Notes: generated from the sequence alone by a model not told the origin. Shown: positions 32,384-44,190, numbered from the stretch's first letter. The stretch is 64,000 nt of DNA from Algoriphagus vanfongensis DSM 17529 (GCF_000429465.1 NZ_AUBX01000018.1:1-64000), one strand, 5' to 3'. Translations and numbers: made by a program.

Positions 32384-33941
32384 ATTTCCCTTTTCTGAGC
32401 ACTTTTCCAGCTCTGATATTTTTGAATTCTCCGTGTTCTACTGCCAATTCCCCATTGATGATGACAGCGTCAATTCCCACAGGATATTGATGCGGGTCTG
32501 TGAAAGTGGCTTGGTCTCTTATCGTGGCCGGGTCAAAAATGGTAATATCAGCGAATGCTCCTTCCTTCAGTATTCCTCGATCCGTAATCCCAAGCCTTTT
32601 GGCAGGTAGACCGGTCATTTTGTAGATGGCAGTTGATAGCTCTAATACCCCCAATTCCCTGACATAATATCCCAATACTCTTGGGAAAGTGCCATACGCT
32701 CTTGGGTGTGGGTGTCCCAATCCTGGCTGCGATAGACGGCCATCAGAACCTATCATTGTCATGGGGTGCTGCATGATTTTTTTAACATCTTCAGCATCGA
32801 TGGCGTGATAGATTGTTCCTGTTCCGCCATTCAGTTGGGCTTGAATCACAAGTTCAGCTCCATTTTCTACGGTAGGTTCGAAGCCTTCTAGAATAGCCCA
32901 ATCGTGGAGGGTTTTACCTTCAAGTTCTTTTCTCCAAGCGACTCTGGAGAATTGGATTCTTCTCAAATCTTCACCGCCACGATCATTGAGTATGTTGAAA
33001 ATAATGGCTGCTTTGATGCTGTCTTTTAGAATAGGATCACTGACTCGCTGCTCAAATTCTGTCCCTTCCAATGCCCAGCTAGGTATCAAGACACTGATTC
33101 CAGTGTGGCTGGCTGTATATGGGTACTGATCCATCATGATGTCCAATCCTTTATTCCTTGCGGAGTCCACCAGAGCCAATGTTTGATTACTCGCCCCCCA
33201 CATTTTGACGCCCATTGCTTTGTGGTGAGTTAAAACTACCGGGATGTCGGCTTCTTTGGAGATTAGAATTGCTTCTTTGACAGCATCGAGGAGGCCGAGA
33301 CCTTCTTCACGGAGATGAGATGTGTAGATACCGCCTGATTTAGTCGCCATTTGAGAGAGCGTCACTATTTCATCTCTTTTGGCAAAAGTGCCCGGAAGGT
33401 ATTTCAATCCTGTTGATATGCCAAAAGCTCCAGCAGCCATTGCTTCTTCTACATAGGTTTTCATGAGATCCATTTCTTCCTCAGAAGGCTGTCGATCTTC
33501 ATTTCCCATCACTTCCCTGCGAATGGTGTTATGCCCAACTAGATAAGCCACGTTTGGGCCGGTTCCGAGATTTTCCAAGGTATCTAAGAATTTCTCGAAT
33601 GGCCAAGGACTGCCTCCATCTGGCCCTCCAAGTGCTAATGTAGCCCCTTGTCTAACCAAGCTTTCTGCTTCTGGCATTTCCAAAATGGGTTCGAGATGGG
33701 TATGCATGTCGATGAATCCTGGACTTACCGCCTTGCCTTTGGCGTCGAAAGTCTTGGCGGCTTTAGCGTGCTTTAACGAGCCTATCTTGACTATTCGGTC
33801 ACCTATAATTCCGATGTCAGTTAGCCGTGCTTCTGATCCTGTCCCATCATAAACCTGGCCATTGAGGATAAGTATATCGTATGAATCATTGGTGCATGAA
33901 ATCAAGCAACTGAATATTAAAAAAGCTAAGATTTTTTTCAT
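32382..33941 (-). CDS. Exported N-acyl-D-amino-acid deacylase (amidohydrolase) lipoprotein
   Basis: This 519-aa protein is of the D-aminoacylase/dihydroorotase-like amidohydrolase superfamily. Metal-site motifs are DMHTHLE, YTSHLREEG, LTHHKAMG and GSDGRLS. The chosen start at 33941 gives a lipoprotein signal with ISC at about 16-18; a longer in-frame start adds 19 residues with no sense as a signal. D-aminoacylases release D-amino acids from N-acyl forms, here probably in the periplasm for peptidoglycan-derived or environmental substrates. The exact substrate is not shown. Confidence 0.88.
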   Translation of the reverse strand: MKKILAFLIFSCLISCTNDSYDILILNGQVYDGTGSEARLTDIGIIGDRIVKIGSLKHAKAAKTFDAKGKAVSPGFIDMHTHLEPILEMPEAESLVRQGATLALGGPDGGSPWPFEKFLDTLENLGTGPNVAYLVGHNTIRREVMGNEDRQPSEEEMDLMKTYVEEAMAAGAFGISTGLKYLPGTFAKRDEIVTLSQMATKSGGIYTSHLREEGLGLLDAVKEAILISKEADIPVVLTHHKAMGVKMWGASNQTLALVDSARNKGLDIMMDQYPYTASHTGISVLIPSWALEGTEFEQRVSDPILKDSIKAAIIFNILNDRGGEDLRRIQFSRVAWRKELEGKTLHDWAILEGFEPTVENGAELVIQAQLNGGTGTIYHAIDAEDVKKIMQHPMTMIGSDGRLSQPGLGHPHPRAYGTFPRVLGYYVRELGVLELSTAIYKMTGLPAKRLGITDRGILKEGAFADITIFDPATIRDQATFTDPHQYPVGIDAVIINGELAVEHGEFKNIRAGKVLRKGK

Positions 33942-34015
33942 GAGATGTATGTTGAGAGTTTTAAAAATACAGCTTTGACAGCGAAGTGTTTCTCTCATTG
34001 CATATTCTTATAATT

Positions 34016-34034
34016 AAAAAGGGGCCGAAGCCCC
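34016..34034 (-). terminator. Intrinsic terminator of the downstream TonB gene
   Basis: Read on the minus strand, GGGGC-TTCG-GCCCC is followed by TTTTT. The stem closes a UUCG tetraloop, which is unusually stable. It lies just after the TonB stop at 34039. Confidence 0.9.
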
Positions 34035-34038
34035 CTAG

Positions 34039-34710
34039 TTAATTGAGTTTGAACTTGATCGGCATGGCCATTCGGGATCTCACGGGTAGACCTCCCATTT
34101 TGCCGGGGTTCCAGTTAGGCGAGTTTTCGATCACTTGTATTGCCTCCTCATCACATCCTCCTCCTATGGATCTCATGACTTGGACATCTTGGACAGATCC
34201 ATCCTTATTGATCACGAACCTGACAATGACTGTACCTTCTATTCCTATTCTTCTAGCGGTGGTGGGATAGTGGAGATTTTTTCGGAGGTATTCATACCAG
34301 GCATCCATTCCGCCTTTGAAAGAGGCCTGTACTTCGGTGAAATCCACAATTTCATCTGCTATTTCTACCTTAGGAGGGACTTCATCTAGAATTACATCTG
34401 GGATTGCTGTTTTTTCGTCTGTATTGATATCGATCTGAAGGTCTAGATCATCAATTTGAATATCATCCGGTTTGGCGATGATGACTGGAGCGACTTGTGG
34501 AGGTGGTGTAGGAGGAGCTTGGATAGATATGGGGATGTCAAGGTCATCCCAATTTTCCTGATTACTGTGAATTTGTTTTAATGGTCCATCTGGATAGCTT
34601 TTCCATTCGAAAGCCAAAAGTGAAAATCCAATACTTGTCGCAAGTCCCAAATGAAGTAATGTTCCAGACCATTTTCTCAGATCAGCTGTGGGGTATTTTT
34701 TTGTTTCCAT
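34039..34710 (-). CDS. TonB family energy transducer
   Basis: The protein is 223 aa, with a cytoplasmic N-terminus, one membrane helix (about 16-32), a short acidic/proline linker (APPTPPPQ) and a C-terminal TonB domain with GIEGTVIVRFVINKDGSVQD and SPNWNPGKMGG. It should pass proton-motive force from ExbB/ExbD to TonB-dependent receptors; no exbBD is nearby. It is a paralogue of the next gene upstream. The 170 bp between them contain a terminator, so each is probably a separate transcript. Confidence 0.92.
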   Translation of the reverse strand: METKKYPTADLRKWSGTLLHLGLATSIGFSLLAFEWKSYPDGPLKQIHSNQENWDDLDIPISIQAPPTPPPQVAPVIIAKPDDIQIDDLDLQIDINTDEKTAIPDVILDEVPPKVEIADEIVDFTEVQASFKGGMDAWYEYLRKNLHYPTTARRIGIEGTVIVRFVINKDGSVQDVQVMRSIGGGCDEEAIQVIENSPNWNPGKMGGLPVRSRMAMPIKFKLN

Positions 34711-34835
34711 GGTATTTGTGGATTAGGTTTAAAATTAATACCATAGAAATTACCAAGTAATGTTCTGAAAATCTGTTAATTAACGGATGTTAACTATGTT
34801 AAAATTACTTACTGAATTGGTGGGGAGGAATAAAA

Positions 34836-34861
34836 AAAGCCCTGATGTAAATCAGGGCTTT
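34836..34861 (-). terminator. Intrinsic terminator of the upstream TonB gene
   Basis: AAAGCCCTGAT and ATCAGGGCTTT form a perfect 11-bp stem with a 4-base loop. On the minus strand it is followed by a run of seven T. It lies 20 bases after the stop at 34882. Confidence 0.92.
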
Positions 34862-34881
34862 CTATTTATGCTAGGTGTAAA

Positions 34882-35559
34882 TTAGCTCAATTTGAATCGG
34901 ATTGGAAGTCTCATACGAGTACGTACTGGACGACCTCTTTGCTTACCAGGAGTCCAGTTAGGTGCTTCTTGAACAACCTTCACTGCTTCCTCATCGCAAC
35001 CTCCGCCAATACCTCTCAGTACTTCTACATCTTGGATAGATCCGTCAGTGTTGATGACGAAAACCACGATTACTGTACCTTCGATACCCATACGTCTTGC
35101 TTGAGTAGGGTATTTCAAGTTTTTGGAAAGGTATTGATTCCATCCTGACATACCACCCGGTGGTTCAGGTTGATTTTCTACCACGTCAAAGATTTGATCA
35201 GCTTTCTCCTCTACAGGAGCTTCAGCGATCACTACTTCTTTGATCACAGTCTCTTCTTTGACATCGACGTCAAAGTTTACTTCGATTTTTTCTTCGATTT
35301 CTACTTCATCAGGGATTTCCTGAATGATAGGCTGCTCTACCGGCGGCGGTGGTGGCGGTGGCGGTTGTTCGGTAATAGGAATATCGAGCAGCTCTTCAAA
35401 GTTGTCATCTGTCATGCCTAGATCCTTGAGGGCTCCGTCATCAAATGACTTCCATTCGAAGGCAGCAAGAGTAACACCTACAGCCACTGCCAAACCCAAG
35501 TTCAGGAACATTCCTGTCTTTTTGGTTAGATCAGCACTAGGAGTCTTTTTTGCTTCCAT
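34882..35559 (-). CDS. TonB family energy transducer (paralogue)
   Basis: The protein is 225 aa, with the same layout as its neighbour: one membrane helix (about 16-32), a linker with a run of eight prolines (near 68-75) and an acidic stretch, and a TonB C-terminal domain with GIEGTVIVVFVINTDGSIQD and APNWTPGKQRG. The N-termini of the two share KxPxADL and AAFEWKS-type residues, so they arose by tandem duplication. Different linkers suggest different periplasmic reach or partners. Confidence 0.92.
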   Translation of the reverse strand: MEAKKTPSADLTKKTGMFLNLGLAVAVGVTLAAFEWKSFDDGALKDLGMTDDNFEELLDIPITEQPPPPPPPPVEQPIIQEIPDEVEIEEKIEVNFDVDVKEETVIKEVVIAEAPVEEKADQIFDVVENQPEPPGGMSGWNQYLSKNLKYPTQARRMGIEGTVIVVFVINTDGSIQDVEVLRGIGGGCDEEAVKVVQEAPNWTPGKQRGRPVRTRMRLPIRFKLS

Positions 35560-35627
35560 GGCGAATTTGGTTTATACAGGTTAACTTATTTCTTATTCAG
35601 TCTAACAATTGTAAGGATAATGACGCA

Positions 35628-35996
35628 TTAATGCAAGCGCAAAGGGATGGTTGGAGTCTTAAAATATGCTAATATTCCTACTAAAACGCCTAGTTGATTG
35701 ACTATCAGGTCATAGATGTCAAAGGAGCGATTGGGGATGTAAAGCTGAGCAAATTCAAATCCTACTGAGGGTATCCCGATAAAGAGGATACTGAGGATTA
35801 AATTTTTGAGAGTCCAAGGTTCTAGTTTGCTTTTACGTCCCACACCTATCCATAAGTAGGAGAGTTGTGAGAAGCAAAGCAAATGAATCACTTTGTCTTG
35901 AAAGTCAAATGCATCGATTTCCGGAAAGCGATCTCCTGGTGTCAGCATGGCAAAAGCCAGTACAATCATCCAGGAAATACTCAACGCAAGTCTCAA
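35628..35996 (-). CDS. VanZ-like family membrane protein
   Basis: The protein is 122 aa with about four membrane helices. It contains LTPGDRFP, DFQDKVIHLLCFSQLSYLW and FEFAQLYIPNRSFDIYDLIV, the conserved VanZ-like pattern. Its function is unknown; glycopeptide resistance should not be inferred. The start is TTG, 6 bp after the gcvH stop, so it is probably cotranscribed with gcvH. Confidence 0.85.
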   Translation of the reverse strand: MRLALSISWMIVLAFAMLTPGDRFPEIDAFDFQDKVIHLLCFSQLSYLWIGVGRKSKLEPWTLKNLILSILFIGIPSVGFEFAQLYIPNRSFDIYDLIVNQLGVLVGILAYFKTPTIPLRLH

Positions 35997-36002
35997 TCCT
36001 TC

Positions 36003-36383
36003 TTAGTCTTTTCCGACTAGCTCTGCATACGCATCACTACTCAATAGATCACTAGGAAGATCTCCTTCGATTTTCACTTTGACCATCCATCCATCTTCAT
36101 AAGGAGACTCATTGACTAGTTCAGGAGAGCCCTCCAATTCTTCATTGAACTCAAGAATTTCACCTGTAAGTGGCATAAAAAGGTCAGAAACGGTTTTTAC
36201 AGCCTCAACTGTTCCGAAAACCTCTCCTGTTTCGATAGTCTCTCCCACGGTCTCTACTTCTACATAGACGATATCACCCAATTCAGCTTGCGCAAATTCA
36301 GTGATGCCGATAGTCGCTACGTCGCCTTCGATTTTTACCCACTCGTGATCTTTGGTGTACTTTAATTCCTGTGGAAAATTCAT
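36003..36383 (-). CDS. gcvH: Glycine cleavage system H protein
   Basis: This 126-aa lipoyl carrier protein starts [20 protein letters not shown]. The lipoylated lysine is K63 in [10 protein letters not shown]. It shuttles the aminomethyl group between the P, T and L proteins, none of which are in this window. The longer in-frame start at 36476 runs into sprA and is not credible. TATTTTTG at 36417-36410 on the minus strand matches the -7 consensus, so it may have its own promoter besides read-through from sprA. Confidence 0.95.
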   Translation of the reverse strand: MNFPQELKYTKDHEWVKIEGDVATIGITEFAQAELGDIVYVEVETVGETIETGEVFGTVEAVKTVSDLFMPLTGEILEFNEELEGSPELVNESPYEDGWMVKVKIEGDLPSDLLSSDAYAELVGKD

Positions 36384-36409
36384 AGTTACTGTTATTTTAA
36401 AAGGAAGCC

Positions 36410-36417
36410 CAAAAATA
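36410..36417 (-). promoter_or_regulatory. Possible -7 element of gcvH
   Basis: On the minus strand TATTTTTG matches TAnnTTTG, 27 bases before the gcvH ATG. A TTTG at the expected -33 distance is not seen. Confidence 0.35.
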
Positions 36418-36441
36418 AGATGATTCCTAGCTATAAAAAAT

Positions 36442-39400
36442 CTATTGAGATAAATTAAATCTGAGTTGCCCTCCAAAAGAAGTCGAGGCTCGCTTGTAGG
36501 AGGTCGTCACTCTCGGGTCATTGATCGTTCGGTCAAAATACAAGGTCAAATTGAGGTTTTGATTGATCACATATCCGACTGTAGGACGGAATTGTAAATT
36601 GAGATTGCCATTGGTGATTGTGCTACCTTCTTCGATTTTGCGTTGTACTTGTCGCGTGTCGGTCACTTTCATATCGATTCGGAAAGTGACGTCATTTTTC
36701 AGGATTGTTTCTCTCCCTTGGATTTTGAATGGGATTTTCATCCCAGATTTGATGTAGCCGATATTGACACCAAAATCATTGCTACGCTGCTCAGTGACTT
36801 GAGAGTTGGAAAAGTTGAGACCCAAGTTTCGCTCTTTGTTGTACACTACTGCGATGTTTAGTCGGTCTTTAGTCAACAAATCGACACCGATAAGCGGTGA
36901 AAATCGCTCTGATAGTACTACTTGATTCAGTACAAAAATCGGAATGAATTGTCCATCGTCATTGATTTCGGTAGGTAGCCTCGTCTCTTGAAGTGTGTTG
37001 TAAAGTTCCAATCCTTCTTGGTACTGCAGTGAATTGGAGAAGTTACTCACATTGTAATTGGACGTATAGCCATGCTTGATATTGATATTGGTGAAAATAT
37101 CGCTCAGCCCTTTTAGTCTAGAAAGCCCCGTGTAATTGACGGTCCAATTGGGAAGAGGTGTTTTGGGGAATGGATTTAGGTTAAATGAATTGGCATCTTT
37201 TCCCTTGTAGGCAGCCAAGAAAGAAGGGATCAGTACATCCTGACCATTGAGGCTATATTCACCTGCGTTGCTATTTTGAGCATCTAATCTACTCTTGATA
37301 ATTGCCCGGTTGTTTTCGAAGTCTTGAAATAGCGGTGAGTTATTATCACTGTCATCTTTTGCAAAGCTAGTTCCAAGCATGATCGTCGAGATCGAATATG
37401 CACTCATCAGTCGCGTGGGACTCACCGAGACATAGTCACCGGGATCGTCTGCCGAATTCCTGAAAATCTCATTGTATTCGCCGACTTCCCGTTTTTCGGC
37501 ATTGAGTGTGATCGTGAAATCCTGCACTGGCCTTACCACTGCCCCAAATCGCATATTGACGGCTTTGTTTTGCCGGAATGTTTGTGTCAGCTCGGAGCTT
37601 GGGGCCATCAGCCCCTGCATGGCCAGTTCATTTCTGATGGCTGGATTTTGACTGCCAAAGACAAAGGCCCAACCGGGATTGTTAAATGCTCGATCCATTC
37701 CCAATAATCCGGAATTAGGTAAATAGCCCGGTAAGAATGTGCCTTCTATCACGCCATAATTAAAGGTGACCTCCTTCACCATCATCAGCATTTTCAAGAG
37801 CTTATTGGTAAAAGGCGTACCAATAGTATCTTCCGCTGCGACCGAGTTCCTACCTGGAATACTCGGACGTTTGGGAGCATTCAGCGCTTCCAGTTTTTTG
37901 TTTTTATTATACAATCTGACTAGGTCAAATTTGCCAGTCAACGTCTGTTCTCGGGTATTTTGAATCGTATTACCCAAGGTGTCCTTTTGGCCAATGGCGC
38001 CAGTCAGCCAAGTATAAGTCGTGTTGTAGCGATAATCTGACCTGATCCAGTTGAGCGCCGGCACTTTGTCAAATGGTATAGTGTAATTCAGATTGACGGC
38101 GTGATTGTAATTGGTTCTCCTTCCAAAATTCCAGAAGTTGGTGCGTACAGAATCTATTTTTTCCTCAGTATCCAGATCCCCTTCAGGCTCATCGATCACA
38201 GCCATGACCGTGCCGGTGTAGTCAACTCGCAGGTTCTTTGTCAAATCCCAATTCAACGTATAGAATCGATTCATAAAGAATGACTTCTGGAATAATGGAT
38301 CAACACCAGTGGTACTGAGTTGGTCATTTCTATACTGGGATCTTAAAAATCTCCGATCTATATCTACCCGTGCCAAAACAAGTGTAGGTGAAAGATTGAG
38401 GTTAAAGTCTTTGATCAATTGCAAATACGGTGAATTCAGCCATTCTGAATTTTTGAAAGGCTCGAAACTCATCGGTTTAGGCTGAAAACTGTAAGTAATA
38501 TTTCCCTTGTTGGTTTTGTAGGAATATTCCTGAATCTGAGCGTTGGTTTGGGTAACCGTCCCCATAGCGTAGGAGAAGGATAAATTGCTGAAATCATAGA
38601 ACCGAGAAGGCGCTTCTGGATTGGATTTTAGCTTTCGGACATTATTGAAACTGACATTTTTGCGGTTTAATTGATCCAGTGCGATTTCCCTGTAAGCGTC
38701 TCTTTCTGCGTCAGTTTCAAATTTGGCCAGCGCCAGTTCAAAAGGTACATCCGGATTGAGAGGGTCATATTCAGGCTTGGTGGTGGAGTTTTCCACACTG
38801 AAGTACATAGGAATACTTACTCCCAGCTGCTCGGGAAGAAGTTTGTCAATATTGAGGTTCGTAGAGATGTCATACTGAGTGGTGGCATTTCGAGATCTCT
38901 CTGAGAGTCGAGTTTCCAGTCCCCCAAATCCGATCGAGCTATGCCGCACTGAAGCTGATACAACACCCAAATCTGCTATTTTAGCATTGAGATAGGCATT
39001 AGCTGCCCATCCATTTGATTTGGTAAAGCCGGTTACCCGGAGTTCATTTGCCCAGATGCAGACACTGCGGCTGCCACCCAATCCACCACCTGGATTTCTG
39101 ACACCGATCATACTTCCCTGAGATTGGTTTAGCTCAGGTCTCCCTATGACTGTGACTGTGTAGATTCCGACTTCTTTAGAGTAGGGGAGGTTTTGGGGTA
39201 CTCCCATGTTGTCCCGTTCTATTTTCACATCGACAATGTCCTGAATAGCGATGTCTATTTCATTTTCCAAAGGCCAGATTTGTCTGGGGTCATTGGTGCC
39301 ATTAGGAGTGATGAGTAGCGGGACTTCAATTTCGTAGTAATTGTCTGTGTAGTCCGTACCCAATCTCAAAAATGCAGTCAACTCTCCATCCTGGGCATTT

Positions 39401-42400
39401 TCACTTTCTGCATGGAAAAACATCTTGATTCGCTCAAACTGAACTAGATCTAGGGTGACGTTTTTAAACACCGCTCTTGCATCCCGATCAGCAAGGTCTT
39501 CGACACAGATTCTCAATGATTGCTCGTTGAGCCTTCGCTCTACCGTGGAGGTATTGTCTCTATCTCGGGTGATTCCAGGAGGCAATACGTAGGGGCTCTC
39601 CGTAGCACTTCCCTGCGAATTTTCTTCTATACTGACTACATCGACAGTCACATTGGAAATATCAGGCTCTGGGATTTCAAAGAATCCTCTTTCATACAGA
39701 GACTCCTGAAATACTCGCCACTGACTACCCACCATCCGGAAATTGGCCATCCTCAAAACAACCGGCTGGCTGAAATCTGTCAAGTATGTTCTGATCCACC
39801 GAATTGATTTGAAGCCGGTGATATCACCTTGTGTACGGTCGGGTTGTCGGACAGGAATCCTGAATAGATACCAATTCACTTCCTCGCCGTTTTCGTTGTG
39901 CGTGACCTGATCGACGATGTAGTTTTGACCCACCACAAGATTATCGGGCTTTAAGTCGATCTCATACTCATAGTAGTTTTCGAGCTCGTTGATTGTGTTA
40001 TCTGTATTAAGGTCTTCATTGTCAGGGTTATTTGATCCGGACGGAGTATAAGGGAGGTTTTCATTGGCAGTGACTGGCGAATTGCCTTCCATCCCGTTAT
40101 ATTTTTTGTATCGCTCTAGGATTTTGATGTCTTGCTGATCGAAGTTTTCATCGAGATAATATTGAAACAAATCACCCGAAACATCTTGTCTGATGGTGGA
40201 AAGGGCTTGCTGGGATACATTTAATCTATCCAAAAACCGGGATTGGAAAAACTCTGCCTCATCTTCATTTTTCAGTCCATCCAAGCCTACATCCTGATTT
40301 TGTCTCGAAGTTTCAGAATTGTCAAAAGCTGGTAAAAGGAACTGCTCTCGGGTGATTCTTCCCCATTCATTAGCTCTGGTTTCTGAAGGATCTCCGTCTG
40401 TTGGCAATCCATTTTCAAAAGCATGGCTACCATCTTTCATTACATCCTCAGAAATGTCTCCCAAGTTGAAATATAACTTTCCTCCTGTAGTGTTGTTGGT
40501 GTTGAAAACCCCGTCCAGTACCCGGCCATTTTCCCCTTCAATAAAAGGATCCAACAGCCAGAATTCTAGATATTCAATATTGGTTCGGTCAAAATCTACT
40601 TCCGTAGTGATCGCTCTGGTGATCCCCCCAAAGTTTTGTCTTGGCTCAGGGAGAAGTCCGTTTTGAGTGAGGTTGGGGTTGTAGTTGTACATCCCTCTTT
40701 CACTTGGGAAGTAGGCAAGTTCAAACAAAGGCTCAGGCGTAATGATAACTTCTCGGTCCTGCTGAGGGAAAATCTCCTGAGGTACGACTCTTCTCACATA
40801 GTGATTTCTTCGATCTTCCCGGGTAATATTGGTAGGTACTCCCACACCACTCTCCCTATAAAAGATATTGTCAATATTGTACCAAGCCAGTCGAGCTCTC
40901 CGATAGGCAGCGCCTAAGTTGTCCTCCGTCTGCATGCTCAGATCAAAACGATTGTCAGGTGTGGCAGGCGTTGATGAAAGTTTCCAGTTTTGGTTGGCTG
41001 CACCACCAAGATTGAAAGGAGTGATGGCAGCTTCAAAGTCATCAATGTAAGAAGCTGCTTCTCCATTGACTGTATTGGAGGTGCCTGGGATTAAGTGGGC
41101 AAATTCAGCATTGACCTGCACCATAGAGGTCTCTTTGGTGTCTGTAAATGGCAATGCGTCCGCTAGTTTGGTGAGCCATCTGGATTCGTCGGCATAGTTG
41201 GCATCCAGTCCCCAAAGACTATTTCTCAGGGTTTCACTTCCTGTGGCAATTCGTGTCACATTGGGGCGCTCATTGAGATAAAGGAATGTACCTCCTAGAT
41301 TAAACTTGTCATTAAAGAGGTAGTCCAGACGTGTCCCCAGCAAACTTCTGGTTTGAAATGAGACCAAATCCGCTTTTTCAAAACTGATATTGAGCTGTTT
41401 TCCTGATTGCAAAATGGCATCATTGATGATCACCAGTCGACCTACATTGTAGTCAATGGTGAAATCAACTCCTTCGGTCAGAGGAATATTGCCAGCCATG
41501 ACGATGACCGAGCCCGGAGAAATATTCAATCCAGGAAGCTGGATTTCGCTAGCCGATCCAGCAGTCAATCGGCCTTTTATAAAATATTTATTAAGGCGAG
41601 TGACTAATTTGGCATCCGCCTGAGTCGTGCCGTAGAGTGTGTCATAGACGTATTTTTCCCGAAGGACACTTTCTGTAGGGAGAAACTTTGAGTCAAGATT
41701 AGATCCAAACGGTTCCAATACGGGGAAGACAAGTAGCCCTCTATTTGAAATCATCGTGAGCCCCTCGACGAAGTCAAAATTCCCATCTGGAGCGGGGTCA
41801 TTTTGAGGGTTGAGATTGTCCAGTCCTGTCAATCTAATCAGCGGAATGTCTTTTACATTTTGACCTTCCAAGAGGGAAGGATTGTCCAGACCTGTGCGGT
41901 CATCCCGATAGATCAGCTGCAACTGGAAGCCGTCCCGCATTACCTGACTTGCATTGAGACTGTAGACGTTTTTCATCATCAGATCCCAAGTAGGTACTTG
42001 CGTGCTGATCCTAGCTGGACGCAATAGCTTCAAAAATATCAATTCATCTTCTTGTCGACTTTGGTAATCCTCTGTGAGTTCCCCGACTTTATACACCTGT
42101 CCGTTGTAGGTATATTCATAGGAGACTGCGAGGACTTCGTCATTTTGCAGTCTGCGGAAAAGGGATAAATACCCGAGTTGCGCATTGAAAAAGTATTCTG
42201 TGGATTCAAGCTTTCGAGCGCCGTTGATCTGCTCAAAATCCACCCCTTTGCGGAGCCCCAAAGCGGATTCAATAGCTCTTGATCCTGTGTCAAAGGGTCT
42301 AAACGAAGGGTTGTTGGCAATATTGGAATATAGGTTATTTGCTCCATTTCCGGCAGGTGCATTGGGGTCTCCAGGTCCGATGTTAGGGTTGGTCGGATTG

Positions 42401-43581
42401 AGTAATACTCTTCCTTCACCCATATCCATGAAAGCCGCAAAGTTTCGCAAAGTTTCAGTATTGGCGGCGCGGTTCATGATGTAGACTTCTATTCTGGTTA
42501 CATTGACTCCGGATAATACTTGGGGAAGTCCCCTCAACCACCTTTCGTAATTGTCCCTAAAGAAATGGGACAGAAAGAAGTGCCTGTTTTCATCATAGTC
42601 CGATGCTTGGATTTCAAAACTTCTGCCCTGACCATTGGCATCGATGACCAAATTATCCCTTCTCCCGCGCTGCGTAGATGCCACTGCAGTCACATTTAAT
42701 TTCCCGAACTGTAACTGGGTTTTGAGACCAAATAGATTTTGTGCCCCTTGAATCAGACTATTCTGAACGGGCATAGATACATTTCCTATTTCGATGGACT
42801 GAATGATGTCTTCCTCAAATCCATCGTATTCCAATTTGAGTTGGTTCTGAAAATCAAAGGAGTTGTTGGAGTCGAAATTTGCAGCAATTTTCATTTTTTC
42901 TCCCAGTGATCCATTGACGGCCATTTGGATCTGCTGGTCAAAATTGAACCCTCCGTTTCGTTGCTGACGAATCGGCAGAGTAGGATTATCTATCCTCCTG
43001 AAAATCGCTCCGAAATCTAAATTCACATAGCCGGTCGGGGTGATATTGATGTCACTCCCACCAAAAATCCTGTCAAAGCTCGGGCTGACTGTCAGGGGAG
43101 GGATGAGTCCACGGCCTTCTACAGCGCTTTCTCCATCTGAGCCTCGGGACCTATTTCTCCAATATTCCTGACGGACTTTATATTCCTGAATTTTCGAAAA
43201 TTGCTCAAAGTCATACTCTTGTTCATTGCCGTATCGAGTTGTGTCGATTTCATCGACGATATTGTAGCGGAGCGTTGAGTCTACTTTGACTTGAACTTCT
43301 TGCCTTAAAATAGGATTGGGTAGAAATGGGGAACTGGGCTGTAAAAATGGGTTGCGATAAGGGAAAAGAGGATTAGTTCTCATATTCTGCCAAAGCAGAA
43401 ATGAGGGAGCCATTCTCCGGGCATTGAGGGAGTCTATTCGGGCTTGGCTGGTGGTGTCGTTGGCTGTTTGTTGGGCCTGAGATGACAAAGTGCTCAGAAA
43501 CAATGCAAACAGGATGAAGCAAACAGGCCAATAGCCTCTAGACCTTCCCCTGCAAAAAGTCAGTATTGTCCAAAAGTTCAA
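36442..43581 (-). CDS. sprA: Type IX secretion translocon / gliding motility protein SprA (Sov)
   Basis: This 2379-aa outer-membrane protein forms the giant 36-strand barrel through which T9SS cargo leaves the periplasm. It has a signal peptide of about 37 residues ending SSQAQ and characteristic stretches such as [20 protein letters not shown] and [16 protein letters not shown]. It ends in aromatic-rich strands with a final barrel strand (QLRFNLSQ). The only credible start is TTG at 43581, because an in-frame stop (that of ruvA) lies four codons upstream and the next ATG is after the signal. It follows ruvA and maeB. The reading frame is intact throughout. Confidence 0.95.
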   Translation of the reverse strand: MNFWTILTFCRGRSRGYWPVCFILFALFLSTLSSQAQQTANDTTSQARIDSLNARRMAPSFLLWQNMRTNPLFPYRNPFLQPSSPFLPNPILRQEVQVKVDSTLRYNIVDEIDTTRYGNEQEYDFEQFSKIQEYKVRQEYWRNRSRGSDGESAVEGRGLIPPLTVSPSFDRIFGGSDINITPTGYVNLDFGAIFRRIDNPTLPIRQQRNGGFNFDQQIQMAVNGSLGEKMKIAANFDSNNSFDFQNQLKLEYDGFEEDIIQSIEIGNVSMPVQNSLIQGAQNLFGLKTQLQFGKLNVTAVASTQRGRRDNLVIDANGQGRSFEIQASDYDENRHFFLSHFFRDNYERWLRGLPQVLSGVNVTRIEVYIMNRAANTETLRNFAAFMDMGEGRVLLNPTNPNIGPGDPNAPAGNGANNLYSNIANNPSFRPFDTGSRAIESALGLRKGVDFEQINGARKLESTEYFFNAQLGYLSLFRRLQNDEVLAVSYEYTYNGQVYKVGELTEDYQSRQEDELIFLKLLRPARISTQVPTWDLMMKNVYSLNASQVMRDGFQLQLIYRDDRTGLDNPSLLEGQNVKDIPLIRLTGLDNLNPQNDPAPDGNFDFVEGLTMISNRGLLVFPVLEPFGSNLDSKFLPTESVLREKYVYDTLYGTTQADAKLVTRLNKYFIKGRLTAGSASEIQLPGLNISPGSVIVMAGNIPLTEGVDFTIDYNVGRLVIINDAILQSGKQLNISFEKADLVSFQTRSLLGTRLDYLFNDKFNLGGTFLYLNERPNVTRIATGSETLRNSLWGLDANYADESRWLTKLADALPFTDTKETSMVQVNAEFAHLIPGTSNTVNGEAASYIDDFEAAITPFNLGGAANQNWKLSSTPATPDNRFDLSMQTEDNLGAAYRRARLAWYNIDNIFYRESGVGVPTNITREDRRNHYVRRVVPQEIFPQQDREVIITPEPLFELAYFPSERGMYNYNPNLTQNGLLPEPRQNFGGITRAITTEVDFDRTNIEYLEFWLLDPFIEGENGRVLDGVFNTNNTTGGKLYFNLGDISEDVMKDGSHAFENGLPTDGDPSETRANEWGRITREQFLLPAFDNSETSRQNQDVGLDGLKNEDEAEFFQSRFLDRLNVSQQALSTIRQDVSGDLFQYYLDENFDQQDIKILERYKKYNGMEGNSPVTANENLPYTPSGSNNPDNEDLNTDNTINELENYYEYEIDLKPDNLVVGQNYIVDQVTHNENGEEVNWYLFRIPVRQPDRTQGDITGFKSIRWIRTYLTDFSQPVVLRMANFRMVGSQWRVFQESLYERGFFEIPEPDISNVTVDVVSIEENSQGSATESPYVLPPGITRDRDNTSTVERRLNEQSLRICVEDLADRDARAVFKNVTLDLVQFERIKMFFHAESENAQDGELTAFLRLGTDYTDNYYEIEVPLLITPNGTNDPRQIWPLENEIDIAIQDIVDVKIERDNMGVPQNLPYSKEVGIYTVTVIGRPELNQSQGSMIGVRNPGGGLGGSRSVCIWANELRVTGFTKSNGWAANAYLNAKIADLGVVSASVRHSSIGFGGLETRLSERSRNATTQYDISTNLNIDKLLPEQLGVSIPMYFSVENSTTKPEYDPLNPDVPFELALAKFETDAERDAYREIALDQLNRKNVSFNNVRKLKSNPEAPSRFYDFSNLSFSYAMGTVTQTNAQIQEYSYKTNKGNITYSFQPKPMSFEPFKNSEWLNSPYLQLIKDFNLNLSPTLVLARVDIDRRFLRSQYRNDQLSTTGVDPLFQKSFFMNRFYTLNWDLTKNLRVDYTGTVMAVIDEPEGDLDTEEKIDSVRTNFWNFGRRTNYNHAVNLNYTIPFDKVPALNWIRSDYRYNTTYTWLTGAIGQKDTLGNTIQNTREQTLTGKFDLVRLYNKNKKLEALNAPKRPSIPGRNSVAAEDTIGTPFTNKLLKMLMMVKEVTFNYGVIEGTFLPGYLPNSGLLGMDRAFNNPGWAFVFGSQNPAIRNELAMQGLMAPSSELTQTFRQNKAVNMRFGAVVRPVQDFTITLNAEKREVGEYNEIFRNSADDPGDYVSVSPTRLMSAYSISTIMLGTSFAKDDSDNNSPLFQDFENNRAIIKSRLDAQNSNAGEYSLNGQDVLIPSFLAAYKGKDANSFNLNPFPKTPLPNWTVNYTGLSRLKGLSDIFTNINIKHGYTSNYNVSNFSNSLQYQEGLELYNTLQETRLPTEINDDGQFIPIFVLNQVVLSERFSPLIGVDLLTKDRLNIAVVYNKERNLGLNFSNSQVTEQRSNDFGVNIGYIKSGMKIPFKIQGRETILKNDVTFRIDMKVTDTRQVQRKIEEGSTITNGNLNLQFRPTVGYVINQNLNLTLYFDRTINDPRVTTSYKRASTSFGGQLRFNLSQ

Positions 43582-43593
43582 TCCTAATTCAAA

Positions 43594-44190
43594 TTATGTT
43601 GTCTTTAAAGATGCTTTAATTAAATCTTCTAAGGAAATTTCTCCGTTGGTTTTTTTGAGTACCTGACTGATATTTTTCTCAGCGGCAGCTTTGGGAAAAC
43701 CTAATGTAATCAAGGCTTGTAACGCTTCCTCACGGATTTTATTACTTGATTTCAAGAAACCCAATTGACTAGGACTGGTTTCGCTTGTGGTTTTTCCTAC
43801 TTTATCTTTGAGCTCGAGTATGATACGCTGAGCAGTTTTGGCACCGATACCTTTGACATGCTGGATCGTAGCTACATCTCCGGACAAAATTGCCTGCTCA
43901 ATTTCCTCTGTAGAGAGGGAGGAAAGTATCATCAGCCCAGTGTTAGGACCTACTCCATTGATAGAGATCAGGAGTAAAAAAAGTCGTTTTTCATCCTCTT
44001 CTTTGAACCCGTAGAGGGTATGAGCGTCCTCTTTGATATGCAAAAAGGTGAGGAGCTTGATCTGCTCCTCATCTTTGATTTTGCTATAAGTCTGAAGGGA
44101 TATTTTCACCTGATATCCTACTCCTGCTACATCTATGATCACATAGGTAGGATCCTTGAAAACGAGTCTTCCCTGTAAGTATGCTATCAT
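43594..44190 (-). CDS. ruvA: Holliday junction branch migration protein RuvA
   Basis: This 198-aa protein starts [10 protein letters not shown] and has the OB-fold N-terminal domain and the helix-hairpin-helix pair GVGPNTGLMIL and GIGAKTAQRIILELKDK. A C-terminal UBA-like domain (about 150-198) contacts RuvB. It binds four-way junctions and loads RuvB. It overlaps the maeB stop by 4 bp, and sprA begins 12 bp downstream. Confidence 0.96.
   Translation of the reverse strand: MIAYLQGRLVFKDPTYVIIDVAGVGYQVKISLQTYSKIKDEEQIKLLTFLHIKEDAHTLYGFKEEDEKRLFLLLISINGVGPNTGLMILSSLSTEEIEQAILSGDVATIQHVKGIGAKTAQRIILELKDKVGKTTSETSPSQLGFLKSSNKIREEALQALITLGFPKAAAEKNISQVLKKTNGEISLEDLIKASLKTT

Noticed and set aside
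34749..34794. Palindromes between the TonB genes (ATTACCAAGTAAT, GTTAATTAAC, GTTAAC) as an operator
   Set aside because: They are short, AT-rich and likely by chance; no match to a known operator.
35628..35996. Glycopeptide resistance gene (vanZ)
   Set aside because: Only the general VanZ-like membrane family is matched; no van cluster is present.
36384..36476. N-terminal extension of gcvH
   Set aside because: The extra 31 residues overlap the sprA end and precede the conserved H-protein start.
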